A DNA stretch of 64,000 bases from BJGV01 sp964194745 (lineage in GTDB: Bacteria > Pseudomonadota > Gammaproteobacteria > Burkholderiales > Nitrosomonadaceae). Positions within the stretch are counted from its first letter, which is position 1; every line of letters begins with the position of its first letter. The notes beneath the pieces are model-generated. The model had not been told where the DNA came from, ran no database searches, and worked only from the letters and a program-made list of their open reading frames with translations. Shown piece by piece: positions 8,618-17,762 of this stretch. The translations under genes and the position numbers were made by a program. The stretch spans positions 1,364,001 through 1,428,000 of the forward strand of contig OZ252054.1 of the NCBI GenBank assembly GCA_965248035.1, read 5' to 3'.

Positions 8618-8737
8618 TTGGAATTATATGAATCTATGTTGTTCTGGTTTGCTAAAGAACTTATAAAAGTCATCTTGGGTCTAGGATTTATTTTAGGATG
8701 TGTCGTATTCTTGTTGTGGATTAAAAATGATGAGTAA
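8618..8737 (+). CDS. Possible small membrane protein (39 aa)
   Basis: A short open frame with TTG at 8618, preceded by GGAGGA (8603-8608) at about 9 nt. A second in-frame start, ATG at 8636, is possible. The product has a short amphipathic start, then one strongly hydrophobic segment (VILGLGFILGCVVFLLW) and a charged tail KNDE, as in single-span small membrane proteins. No family is recognised. The strong ribosome-binding site and the textbook topology are the only support. Confidence 0.4.
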   Translation: MELYESMLFWFAKELIKVILGLGFILGCVVFLLWIKNDE

Positions 8738-9228
8738 ACGAATTACTGACAGGAGCTTTAATATGTTTTACTGTCATGCTAGGCTTGCACTAAGAGAGAC
8801 CACTCTTTTCTTATCCAAAAGGCCCAGCTAGACCGTGGTGTAATAATACAAAAGGGTTAGGTTCAGGAATTTTGTGGTCAGCGGCGTAAAATCTGTGCGG
8901 GCACTACGGGCACAATTGATTCCATTTGTACATCGGATTGAATCGCGTCCGTGCAACCACGGATAATCGAAGCATAACGGACGCATCCCTGTGTTCGTTT
9001 TTAAAGTGAAAGTAAATCTGCCCTAAAAAATACCCAAATTGATTCTGAATACCTCCAGCTGGCTTAATTTGGTATAAATAATCTGATCAATAGAGAGGGG
9101 CTGTTAACCCAATTGTTTTCTGCTGTGCCTATTTCATATTGATACCCGTATTTTCCTATGGCAAGATGCAACGGGGGTTGTTATACAGCAGCGTTAGCTT
9201 AGTAGAAGCAAGAGAAAGGCGTTTAGAA
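8738..9228 (+). other. Intergenic region with one structured element
   Basis: About 490 bases with no gene that I can support. The notable content is a perfect 8-bp inverted repeat, GCGTCCGT at 8945-8952 and ACGGACGC at 8977-8984, enclosing 24 nt and overlapping a smaller stem CCGTG/CACGG. A T-rich stretch follows at about 8996-9001, so it might be a weak terminator or an RNA structure. Confidence 0.35.
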
Positions 9229-9810
9229 ATGAACTGGCTCGAAAATATAGAACTATGTGGAGCGATTGTAACCCTAGAACCTCTCAACATGAGTCATGTT
9301 GAGCCCTTGAAGGTTGCAGTCATGGATGGAGAATTTTGGAAACTACGGTTTGCAAATGTACCTTCGCCAGATCAAATGGAAAACTATGTAAGTGACGCTA
9401 TTGAAGGTGCGAAAAAGGGAAATACCGCATTTGCTGTCAGGCTCAATGAAACAAAAAATATAGTTGGCACAACACGATTCTATAACGTTGATGAGTTAAA
9501 CAAAAGGCCGATGCTTGGCTACACATGGTATGCAAAATCAATGTGTAGAACAGGCGTTAACAGTGAGAGCAAATTTCTGTTACTTCAATATGTGTTTGAG
9601 ATAAAAGAAGCTATCGCGGTGGAGCTCAGAACACATTCTTTTAATGAAGTCTCTAAAGACGCAATTGAAAGATTGGGCGCAAAACAAGACGGAATTTTAC
9701 GTAGTCATCAAATAATGGCTGATGGTTCAATACGTGATACCGTTGTCTATTCAATACTTCAGGAAGAATGGCCAATAGTTAAAAGCAACTTGCTGAGTAA
9801 GCTCAGCTAA
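9229..9810 (+). CDS. GNAT-family N-acetyltransferase (RimJ/RimL-like)
   Basis: Predicted acetyl-CoA-dependent acetyltransferase of 193 aa. The order of conserved pieces fits RimJ/RimL-type GNAT enzymes: VTLEPLNMSHVEPLK near the start, VGTTRFYNVD in the central sheet, GYTWYAKSMCRTGVNSE at the acetyl-CoA site and ERLGAKQDGILRSHQIMADG near the end. ATG at 9229 was chosen because AGAAAGG lies 9 nt upstream and the family usually begins just before the first strand; a TTG at 9139 extends the frame but adds an unrelated leader. The acceptor could be a protein N-terminus or a small molecule. It stands alone with no clear operon. Confidence 0.8.
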   Translation: MNWLENIELCGAIVTLEPLNMSHVEPLKVAVMDGEFWKLRFANVPSPDQMENYVSDAIEGAKKGNTAFAVRLNETKNIVGTTRFYNVDELNKRPMLGYTWYAKSMCRTGVNSESKFLLLQYVFEIKEAIAVELRTHSFNEVSKDAIERLGAKQDGILRSHQIMADGSIRDTVVYSILQEEWPIVKSNLLSKLS

Positions 9811-9937
9811 AAAGTATAATAGGAGAAGAGTCTTCGGAAGCTGGTTATTTGAACTTGTTGAGGAACGTGCGTCTTTATTGTCAACGTAAAGTTTTAAGTA
9901 ATTCATAATGGCCATTCATAATTGGAAAATTTAGTTT

Positions 9938-10642
9938 ATGGATCGACGAGAGATGATTGCCCTACTTGGGACAGCCGGAATAGATATGCTTATGGGACGC
10001 TCGTCCCACGAATATGGAAACAAGGAGGTGAATACTGTATCGCTTTCTTGTGTCGCCACACCTCAACAGACTGAAGGCCCCTATTTTGTAGACGAGCGTT
10101 TATATCGTTCAGATATTCGGATTGATCCGTCAGATGGTTCGAAGAAAGAAGGGCTGTCGCTTGATCTTAAGATTCGTGTTTCTGTGGTTAGCAAGGTTAG
10201 TTGCGAGCCACTTGTAGGTGCTTTGGTAGATATTTGGCATTGTGATGCTGAAGGGGTCTATTCAGATGTTCTGGACCAAAGTTTTAATACGATTGGGAAG
10301 AAATTTTTACGCGGCTATCAAATTTCAGATGCCACTGGTAGCGTGCAGTTCACTACAATCTATCCTGGCTGGTATGAAGGTAGAACGGTTCACGTCCACT
10401 TTAAGATCAGATCAAAGCAGAAACCTGCGCAGGGTTACGAATTTACGTCACAGCTTTATTTCCAGGATTCAATTACAGATCAAGTGCATGCAAAGCAGCC
10501 ATATATCAAAAGGGGGCATCGTGCACCGAGAAATGAAGGGGACAGAATTTTTCTGGCTGATGGCGATCAGTTGATACTTGCACTTGTTCAGACAGATCAG
10601 GGTTATGCTACGACGTTCGATGTCGGGCTTGTGATGGACTAA
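9938..10642 (+). CDS. Intradiol ring-cleavage dioxygenase family protein
   Basis: Predicted non-haem Fe(III) dioxygenase of 234 aa, related to the protocatechuate 3,4-dioxygenase beta fold. Conserved blocks are TPQQTEGPYFVDE, VDIWHCDAEGVYSDV (first Tyr ligand), IYPGWYEGRTVHVHFK (second Tyr and two His ligands) and the C-terminal strand TFDVGLVMD. The N-terminus MDRREMIALLGTAGIDML has paired arginines before a weakly hydrophobic stretch, like a Tat-type signal, so export is possible. No aromatic-degradation genes are nearby, so the substrate is unknown. Similar stand-alone enzymes are often annotated only at family level. Confidence 0.82.
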   Translation: MDRREMIALLGTAGIDMLMGRSSHEYGNKEVNTVSLSCVATPQQTEGPYFVDERLYRSDIRIDPSDGSKKEGLSLDLKIRVSVVSKVSCEPLVGALVDIWHCDAEGVYSDVLDQSFNTIGKKFLRGYQISDATGSVQFTTIYPGWYEGRTVHVHFKIRSKQKPAQGYEFTSQLYFQDSITDQVHAKQPYIKRGHRAPRNEGDRIFLADGDQLILALVQTDQGYATTFDVGLVMD

Positions 10643-10713
10643 GTTAGCGTTCTTGTTACCACTTCATTTACCCCTATCTTACGCGGATGCTGCTTGTCTG
10701 CTACGCTGTTTGC

Positions 10714-10719
10714 TATAAT
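10714..10719 (+). promoter_or_regulatory. Extended -10 promoter upstream of fdxA
   Basis: TATAAT preceded by TGC forms an extended -10 element (TGnTATAAT). A weak -35 (CTTGTC, 10693-10698) is 15 bp upstream. It lies about 110 bp before the small ORF and fdxA. Confidence 0.5.
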
Positions 10720-10832
10720 TGTCCGCCCGACTAGCACGAAAAAACGGCACTAATCTATTTAACACTTTGTTCATATATTAAACGTGAGAGATGTCAGTTT
10801 CTATAGTCCTGATAAGATCTAGGAGGCAAATC

Positions 10833-10946
10833 ATGGTAAAACGAACGTTGTTGTTACGGTTGAGTTGTAGTGGTGCTTGTATACTTTCTGGTAGAATTGC
10901 AAATTTTAGAGTAGCACTACGCAAGGGAAAGGAAGAACAACCATGA
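10833..10946 (+). CDS. Possible leader peptide upstream of fdxA (37 aa)
   Basis: A 37-codon frame starting at ATG 10833 with AGGAGG (10821-10826) 6 nt upstream, and ending in TGA that overlaps the fdxA ATG by 4 nt. The product is basic and cysteine-containing (MVKRTLLLRLSCSGACILSG...) with no recognised family. The ribosome-binding site and coupled junction suggest real translation, perhaps controlling fdxA. It could also be chance. Confidence 0.35.
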   Translation: MVKRTLLLRLSCSGACILSGRIANFRVALRKGKEEQP

Positions 10947-11266
10947 CTTATGTTGTAACCGAAAGCTGCATCAAGTGTAAATACACAGACTGTGTAGATG
11001 TCTGTCCGGTGGACTGTTTCCACGAAGGTCCTAATTTTCTGGTAATTAACCCAGAAGAATGCATTGATTGCACCTTGTGTGTGGCCGAGTGTCCGGTGGA
11101 GGCGATTTTTGCCGAGGACGATGTACCAACGGATCAGCAGCATTTTACAGCACTCAACGCCGAATTATCGAAAGTTTGGAAAGTCCTCATTGAGAAAAAG
11201 GACGCTCCGTCTGATGCTGACGACTGGGTGGATGTGGCTAGCAAATTAGATTTGTTGGAACGTTGA
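10943..11266 (+). CDS. fdxA: Seven-iron ferredoxin FdxA ([3Fe-4S][4Fe-4S])
   Basis: Electron-transfer protein of 107 aa. The cysteines at 9, 12, 17, 21, 25, 40, 43, 46 and 50 match, one position shifted, the spacing of Azotobacter ferredoxin I, which binds one [3Fe-4S] and one [4Fe-4S] cluster. The C-terminal 40-residue extension with the conserved Trp region (LSKVWKVLIEKKDAPSDADDW) is typical of this type. GGGAAAGGA precedes the ATG. In many proteobacteria this ferredoxin is a general low-potential carrier or takes part in iron-sulfur or stress functions. Its partner here is not shown by the sequence. Confidence 0.93.
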   Translation: MTYVVTESCIKCKYTDCVDVCPVDCFHEGPNFLVINPEECIDCTLCVAECPVEAIFAEDDVPTDQQHFTALNAELSKVWKVLIEKKDAPSDADDWVDVASKLDLLER

Positions 11267-11293
11267 TCTTATAGCGGTAGATTGCTCCACCGC

Positions 11294-14032
11294 ATGTCTT
11301 CCATCCATGAATTTCCGCAAGTCGCCCTCACTGAAGTTTTTTCGTACCTTTCTGCTGGGCTAAAGGCTAGTGTTACAGTCGTCACCCCCAACCGACGGCT
11401 TGCATTGGTGCTTAAACGCAAGTTCGACAGTACCCAGGTTGCTCAGGGACGTACCACCTGGGGCACACCTGATTTCCTTCCAATCACTGCATTTATTGAA
11501 CGAGTCTACGAAGAAGCACTTTATTCCAAGCACGCAACCAAATTACCCATTTTGCTTTCTCCCGAGCAGGAGCAGGCTTTGTGGGAAGATACCATTCGCC
11601 ACTCTGATACAAAAGTTTTACTTGCTGTTCCAGAGGCCGCACATCTTGCGCGCGAGGCGTGGCAGCTTATTCACGCATGGCAACTCATTCCACAACTTAA
11701 GAATTATCCTTTAAATGAAGATGGTAAGGTCTTTCAGGCCTGGGCACAGAGCTATGAGCGCATCACCGGACGTGAAAGGCAAACCGATAGCGCACGTATT
11801 TGTGATCTAGTAGCCGGATTATGGGAATACGCTGAAGTCAAGAAACCAAAACGTCTGGTTTGCTGTGGCTTTGACATCGTCACACCGCAGCAGATAGCAT
11901 TGCTGACTAAACTTACAAAAACCGGTTGTGAGGTAATGATGACGCTGTCACAGTCGCAACTTCGATTACGTAATGGCAACGTGCAGCGTATCAGTTATTC
12001 AGACAATCGTGATGAAATTTACCATGCTGCGTTGTGGGCACGTGCACGAATTGAGGCTGACAGTACAGTACGTATTGGTGTTGTTGTTCAAGAGTTTACC
12101 AAGTATCGCAGTGAGGTCTTGCGTATCTTCAGCTCTGTGATGGAGCCCGATATACAACAGGCGTTGCCGGGATCTACTCGTTGCGTATTTCCCTTTAACG
12201 CTTCGCTTGGCATGTCCCTGGTTTCGTATCCACTTGTCAGCACAGCGTTCCTAGTACTCGAACTAGCTGGAAAGGAGATTGAATTTGAGCGTGTGAGCCG
12301 TATGCTTCGGTCGCCGTTTATTGCCGGTGGAGAGACTGAAATGGCAAAGCGTGCGCTGCTCGATGAACAATTGCGCAAGCGAGCCGAACCAAGGATTACG
12401 CTTGAACAGTTACTTATGCTAATCGAGCGTAAACATAGCAGTGCAAATTGTCAAATTCTCATGCAGCAGATATCTACCCTTGCAGAATTTCGCAAAGCAA
12501 ATTTGTTCAGTCTACAGGCACCCTCGGTTTTAGCCAGGGCTATCTCCGGAGTGCTTCAGATTTTCGGTTTTCCGGGCGAGCGCGTTCTTGACTCTTCGGA
12601 ATACCAGACTCTGAAAAAATGGCACGAAGTTGTCGCTGAGTTTGCGGCACTTGATCGTGTCATTCCACGAGTCGGATACATCGAAGGGGTATCACGCCTA
12701 CATCGTATGGCAGCAGAAACACTTTTCCAGCCAGAAACGCCCGATGTTCCAATCCAGATCTTGGGCGTATTTGAGGCTGCTGGCATGGATTTTGATCATC
12801 TATGGGTGATGGGATTGTCAGACACAGTGTGGCCGTTCCAACCGCGCACGAATCCGCTTCTTTCGATTGAGCTGCAGCGTTCAGCAAAACTACCACGGGG
12901 GTCCGCTACTGAATCACTTGAGCTCGCCCGTCGTTTTACTCGCGAATGGTTGTACAGCGCAGATGAAGTTATCCTCAGTTATCCACGGTATGGTGATAAA
13001 CATGACGACCGCGAACTTACTCCCAGTCCATTAATCACAGACATTGCCCAGAGTGAGCTGGTGCTGCCTTCTTACATGAGTCATCGTGAATTGATTCATA
13101 ATACGCAGAAGCTAGAGTACAGGGAAGATAATAAAGCGCCAGCGCTTGATCAAGCAGTAATGACCAATAGCGTAAGTGGTGGCACTGCGGTGATAAAAGA
13201 TCAGGCAGCTTGTCCGTTCCGTGCACTGGCTCTCCACCGTTTGGGTGCGAAAGGATTGAAGACCCCACATACTGGACTGGATGTGATGGAACGCGGGAAG
13301 TTGGTGCATCACGTTCTGGCACGAGCATGGAGTCAGCTCAAGACCAAAAGTGCGCTCAATGTGATCAGTGATGGCGATCTTGAAGTGATGCTCTTGGGCG
13401 CGGCTAAAGAGGCGATCGCGGATATTCAGCAAGATCGTTCGACAACACTCTCAAAGCGTTTTACAAAGATCGAACAACAGCGTTTAGTGCGATTGACACT
13501 TGGATGGCTGAATGAAGAAAAGAAGCGCAGCAACGACTTTGAGGTCATTGCGATCGAAGACAAACGTAGCATTGAACTCGGCGGACTTGCATTGACTACA
13601 TGTCTCGACCGCGTTGACAAGCTCAGTAATGGACAACGTATCATCATCGATTACAAGACTGGGGTCTCATCAGTTGCTGCCATGCTCGGCGAGCGCCCGG
13701 ATGAGCCACAACTGCCACTGTATCTTGTCGTCTCTGAGCCGGATGCTTCAGCAGCTGTATTTGCACAAGTGAAAACGGGAAAAATGAAATTCATCGGACT
13801 GGCGCGTGACAGCGATCTTTTGCCTGGTGTGAAAGCTTTTTCCAAATGGGAAGAACAGGTCGCTACCTGGCGAGTTGATCTTGCTCGCATTGCTGTGAGC
13901 TTTTCCGAAGGAGATGCTCGGGTTGACCCCAAAGAATATCCACACACATGCCGCAACTGTGACTTGCAGCCTTTTTGCCGTATCTATGAGCGGGTTGAAA
14001 GTGCGTATACAGGGCAGGAGGATGGTGAATGA
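11294..14032 (+). CDS. AddB-like helicase-nuclease subunit (probable DNA repair protein)
   Basis: Large 912-aa protein of the betaproteobacterial 'probable DNA repair' family related to AddB/RexB. The N-terminal half is an inactive helicase-like fold. The end carries a PD-(D/E)XK exonuclease: VHHVLARAW, DRVDKLSNGQRIIIDYKTG with the Asp and Lys of the active site, and QLPLYLVV. Cysteines in ACPFRALALHRL and in CRNCDLQPFC fit the four-cysteine iron-sulfur clasp of AddB-type nucleases. ATG 11294 was preferred over TTG 11282. The stop overlaps the start of the partner helicase by 4 nt, so the two should form one complex that resects double-strand breaks, a RecBCD/AddAB role. Confidence 0.85.
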   Translation: MSSIHEFPQVALTEVFSYLSAGLKASVTVVTPNRRLALVLKRKFDSTQVAQGRTTWGTPDFLPITAFIERVYEEALYSKHATKLPILLSPEQEQALWEDTIRHSDTKVLLAVPEAAHLAREAWQLIHAWQLIPQLKNYPLNEDGKVFQAWAQSYERITGRERQTDSARICDLVAGLWEYAEVKKPKRLVCCGFDIVTPQQIALLTKLTKTGCEVMMTLSQSQLRLRNGNVQRISYSDNRDEIYHAALWARARIEADSTVRIGVVVQEFTKYRSEVLRIFSSVMEPDIQQALPGSTRCVFPFNASLGMSLVSYPLVSTAFLVLELAGKEIEFERVSRMLRSPFIAGGETEMAKRALLDEQLRKRAEPRITLEQLLMLIERKHSSANCQILMQQISTLAEFRKANLFSLQAPSVLARAISGVLQIFGFPGERVLDSSEYQTLKKWHEVVAEFAALDRVIPRVGYIEGVSRLHRMAAETLFQPETPDVPIQILGVFEAAGMDFDHLWVMGLSDTVWPFQPRTNPLLSIELQRSAKLPRGSATESLELARRFTREWLYSADEVILSYPRYGDKHDDRELTPSPLITDIAQSELVLPSYMSHRELIHNTQKLEYREDNKAPALDQAVMTNSVSGGTAVIKDQAACPFRALALHRLGAKGLKTPHTGLDVMERGKLVHHVLARAWSQLKTKSALNVISDGDLEVMLLGAAKEAIADIQQDRSTTLSKRFTKIEQQRLVRLTLGWLNEEKKRSNDFEVIAIEDKRSIELGGLALTTCLDRVDKLSNGQRIIIDYKTGVSSVAAMLGERPDEPQLPLYLVVSEPDASAAVFAQVKTGKMKFIGLARDSDLLPGVKAFSKWEEQVATWRVDLARIAVSFSEGDARVDPKEYPHTCRNCDLQPFCRIYERVESAYTGQEDGE

Positions 14033-17000
14033 GGAACGCCACACATATTCCAGATTTTGCTGAGCGTCGCCGTGCGCTTGATCCTGCTTGCTCGTTCATC
14101 GTTCAGGCACCAGCAGGATCAGGCAAGACCGGGCTTCTGATCCAGCGCTATCTTATGCTACTTGCACATGTTGATGCGCCGGAGGAGATAGTTGTGATCA
14201 CATTCACAAATAAAGCTGTGGCAGAGATACGCGAACGAGTGCTTGCAGCGCTTGCACAGACTGACAATATTTCCAAAAATGAGCACGAAAAATTAATTTG
14301 TAAGTTAGCTGGTGCGGTTTTGCAGCGTGACGCTCAGGCGGGTTGGCAGATCGTAAAGAATCCAGCAAGGCTGCGCATCCAGACTATCGACTCACTGTGC
14401 GCTTCACTTACGCGCCAGATGCCGATACTGTCGGAATTTGGTTTCCAACCGCAGAGCATCGAAGACGCATCTGATTTCTATCTCGAAGCAGCGCGTGCGA
14501 CTATTGATCTAGTTAAAAGCAACAATATAGTAGCGCAAGATGTTGAGCAGTTACTAGAACACCTTGACAACGATGTGACTCGAATCGAAAAACTGCTCTC
14601 CAAAATACTTGAGCAGCGAGATCACTGGTTGCGCCATATTCATAAAGGTAAGGATCGTGAAGGGTTGGAAGTGGGGCTAAAGAATGTGCGGCATGACGCA
14701 CTTAAGCGCGTATCCAGCATCTATCCTGAATCGATGAAGGATGAATTGATCAAACTTGCACGTTATGCAGCTACTAATCTCAAAGATAGTGGTAGCAATT
14801 CACCACTCGTTACTTGCGAGAAACTCAGCACATTACCTGGCAGCGAAGAACATGATGTCCCCCTCTGGCGTGGCATAGCCGAGCTGCTTACAAAAGAAAA
14901 CGGAGGTTGGCGAGCAAAGCATAATGTTAGTAATGGTTTCCCGCCAGGTAAGACCAAGGATGAGAAAGAATATGCAAAATTATGGAGAGACCGCGCACTC
15001 AAGCTGATCAGCAAGCTCAAGGAAAATGACAAACTACTACAATGGTTGCACAACCTGCGTGCTCTTCCACCGCCTACTTACACCGATACTCAGTGGGAAA
15101 TACTTGGTTCAATCACCCGTTTATTGCCGCATGCTGTCGCACAGCTCAAGCTTGTGTTTCAAGCGCAGGGCAAGGTGGATTTTACCGAAGTCGCGCAGGG
15201 CGCTTTACGGGCGCTTGGAAAACCCGATGCGCCAACCGATCTTGCACTCGCACTCGATTACCGTATTCGGCATTTGCTAATAGATGAATTTCAGGATACA
15301 TCGATCAGTCAATATGAGCTAATTGCTAAACTTACTGCAGGTTGGGAATTGGGTGACGGACGTACCCTGTTCGTGGTTGGCGACCCGATGCAATCAATCT
15401 ATCGTTTTCGTGAAGCCGAGGTAGGATTGTTTTTACGTGCCCGTGCGGAGGGCATTGGCAGCGTTGCATTGGAACCGATTGTTCTACATGCTAATTTCCG
15501 TTCACAGCACGGTATTGTCAATTGGGTCAACAACACTTTTGCGCAGGTAATGCCAGCAAAAGAAGATGAAGATATTTCTGCCGGCGCAGTATCCTACACA
15601 AAATTAGTTGCAACGCACACGGCACTGGCTGGCGATGCGGTCAGCGTGCATCCATTCTTTAATAAGGATCATGCTGCAGAAGGCAAGAAAGTGGTGGAGA
15701 TCGTTGAGCAGGCACAGCGTGATGACCCATCTGCTATTGTTGCTATTCTTGTCCGCAACCGTGCCCACCTGCGTGATGAAATTTTACCGCAACTAAGAGA
15801 AGCTGGACTGCGCTTTCGCGCAATTGGGATTGAAGAGCTAGGCTGTCGGCCAGTGGTGCAGGATTTACTGGTACTAACACGTGCATTAGTGCATCTTGCA
15901 GACAGGTTAGCATGGCTTGCGGTGTTGCGTGCACCGTGGTGTGGTCTCATGCTCGCTGATTTCCATTTGCTTGTCTCAAAACAAACTGCCCATGTCTCTA
16001 ATGATGTAAATGGTGCAGAGAATAGTTTAAGAGAAGGCATTCAGACAGTATGGGAAATGCTCAACGATGAGGCATTCATATCGGCAGTCTCTGCTGATGG
16101 CGCTGCTCAATTGCTGCGCATGCGGGATGTGTTAAGTGACTGTATCGACAACCGTAATCGACAGTCTCTGCGCACAACCGTTGAGGCGGCATGGCTGGCG
16201 CTCGGAGGCCCTGCTTGTGTTAAAGATGCAACTGATCTCGAAGACGCCGAGACTTATTTTGATTATCTTGAGGAACATGAGGAAGCAGGCGGCATCTCCG
16301 AGCTTGCAGCATTCGAAAAAGGGCTTGCCAAGCTCTATGCGTTGCCTGACCTGGAGGCTGACAACACTCTGCAAATTATGACAATCCACAAGTCCAAAGG
16401 ACTTGAGTTCGATTACGTGATCGTACCTGGCCTCGGCCGTCCGCTACCTAGCAACGAAAAAAAGCTGTTCATGTGGATGGAGCATTGTGCTGATTTGTTA
16501 CTTGCGCCGATTCAGGAAACTGGTGCAGCCAGTGATCTCATCTACCCCTGGCTGGAGAAACTTGACCGTGAGAAAGAGCATTTTGAGGAGAATCGTCTTC
16601 TCTATGTTGCAGCAACGCGTGCAAAAAAGTTCCTACACCTGTTGGGTAACACGGGTCTTAGTTCCGACATCGACCGCGTGATCGAGTCAAAGTCGCCTGC
16701 CGGAAAATCACTGTTGAGTAAGTTATGGCCAGTGGTTCAATCAATTTTTGCCAAGGCTGCTCCATTGGCAAAGTTTCCGAATACATCTCTCCTTGACAAA
16801 AAAGAAATTAGTGGTGAAGAAGACCATTCAATCGACCAATCACTACGTCGTCTTGCATCCGGTTGGGTACTGCCTTCCGCGCCCTCGCGTGTGAAGTGGA
16901 GCCCACCACGGGACATGGTACGTACGCAAGAAATTGAATTCTCGTGGGCTGGAGAAACTGCACGCCATATCGGAAGCGTTGTGCATCGGTGGTTGCAGCA

Positions 17001-17487
17001 TATCGCCGAAGATGAGGTAAGCGGGTGGGACATGGTTCGGATTAAAGGGTTACACAATACATTTAAACAGAATCTAATCGTGTGCGGCATGAGTGGTAGT
17101 GATAGCGACATGGAATCTGCAGTTGCACGCATAACAAAGGCGCTCATCCATACGGTAAGTGATACACGCGGCCAGTGGCTACTCGGTCCACAGCAGGATG
17201 CTCAAAACGAGCTACGTATGACATCTATAATTGGCGGGGAGCTTATGAGTCTGGTGATCGATCGCACTTTTCACAGTATGTATGGACAGCGCTGGATCGT
17301 AGACTATAAGACCAGTAGTCATGAAGGTACGGACGTGGAGTTTTTTCTTGACCGTGAGCAGGAGCGCTACCGCTCCCAGCTCAATTGCTATGCTGCATTA
17401 ATGCGCGAGATTGATGGACAACCAATTAAATTAGGGTTGTATTTTCCGCTACTAAAGGGATGGCGAGAGTGGGTGGATGATGGGTAA
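14029..17487 (+). CDS. AddA-like UvrD/Rep helicase with C-terminal nuclease domain
   Basis: ATP-dependent DNA helicase-exonuclease subunit of 1152 aa. Walker A is APAGSGKT (residues 27-34), followed by TFTNKAVAEIRERV, motif II IDEFQDTS near residue 419, motif III VGDPMQSIYRFREAE, motif V MTIHKSKGLEFDYVIVPGLG and motif VI LLYVAATRAKK. The C-terminal quarter has a RecB-type PD-(D/E)XK nuclease: IGSVVHRWLQ, RWIVDYKTSSHEG and YRSQLNCYAALM. It overlaps the AddB-like gene by 4 nt in an ATGA junction and is the functional partner in break processing. Although the pair resembles AddAB, the sequences belong to a distinct branch, so I leave the symbol empty. Confidence 0.9.
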   Translation: MRNATHIPDFAERRRALDPACSFIVQAPAGSGKTGLLIQRYLMLLAHVDAPEEIVVITFTNKAVAEIRERVLAALAQTDNISKNEHEKLICKLAGAVLQRDAQAGWQIVKNPARLRIQTIDSLCASLTRQMPILSEFGFQPQSIEDASDFYLEAARATIDLVKSNNIVAQDVEQLLEHLDNDVTRIEKLLSKILEQRDHWLRHIHKGKDREGLEVGLKNVRHDALKRVSSIYPESMKDELIKLARYAATNLKDSGSNSPLVTCEKLSTLPGSEEHDVPLWRGIAELLTKENGGWRAKHNVSNGFPPGKTKDEKEYAKLWRDRALKLISKLKENDKLLQWLHNLRALPPPTYTDTQWEILGSITRLLPHAVAQLKLVFQAQGKVDFTEVAQGALRALGKPDAPTDLALALDYRIRHLLIDEFQDTSISQYELIAKLTAGWELGDGRTLFVVGDPMQSIYRFREAEVGLFLRARAEGIGSVALEPIVLHANFRSQHGIVNWVNNTFAQVMPAKEDEDISAGAVSYTKLVATHTALAGDAVSVHPFFNKDHAAEGKKVVEIVEQAQRDDPSAIVAILVRNRAHLRDEILPQLREAGLRFRAIGIEELGCRPVVQDLLVLTRALVHLADRLAWLAVLRAPWCGLMLADFHLLVSKQTAHVSNDVNGAENSLREGIQTVWEMLNDEAFISAVSADGAAQLLRMRDVLSDCIDNRNRQSLRTTVEAAWLALGGPACVKDATDLEDAETYFDYLEEHEEAGGISELAAFEKGLAKLYALPDLEADNTLQIMTIHKSKGLEFDYVIVPGLGRPLPSNEKKLFMWMEHCADLLLAPIQETGAASDLIYPWLEKLDREKEHFEENRLLYVAATRAKKFLHLLGNTGLSSDIDRVIESKSPAGKSLLSKLWPVVQSIFAKAAPLAKFPNTSLLDKKEISGEEDHSIDQSLRRLASGWVLPSAPSRVKWSPPRDMVRTQEIEFSWAGETARHIGSVVHRWLQHIAEDEVSGWDMVRIKGLHNTFKQNLIVCGMSGSDSDMESAVARITKALIHTVSDTRGQWLLGPQQDAQNELRMTSIIGGELMSLVIDRTFHSMYGQRWIVDYKTSSHEGTDVEFFLDREQERYRSQLNCYAALMREIDGQPIKLGLYFPLLKGWREWVDDG

Positions 17488-17762
17488 AAAAGAAGCAATT
17501 GCAGCATAAATGGAATTAATTTAGACGTCAGAACTATCTTGATAGGTGTCGTTAGAACGTTAATTTCTAAAATCGGCCAAAAGTAGACATTCAAACATCG
17601 AATTGGAAGGCTCACCATATAGTTTAGAATAGATGCTCTCAATACTTCATAATATGTTTTTTACAATGGAATACTGTATTTATCACACTCCCGTGCAATC
17701 AATTTTTCATCCTCCTCCATATGTTATAATGAGTTCCTTTTCTCGTACGAACAATCTGCCTC

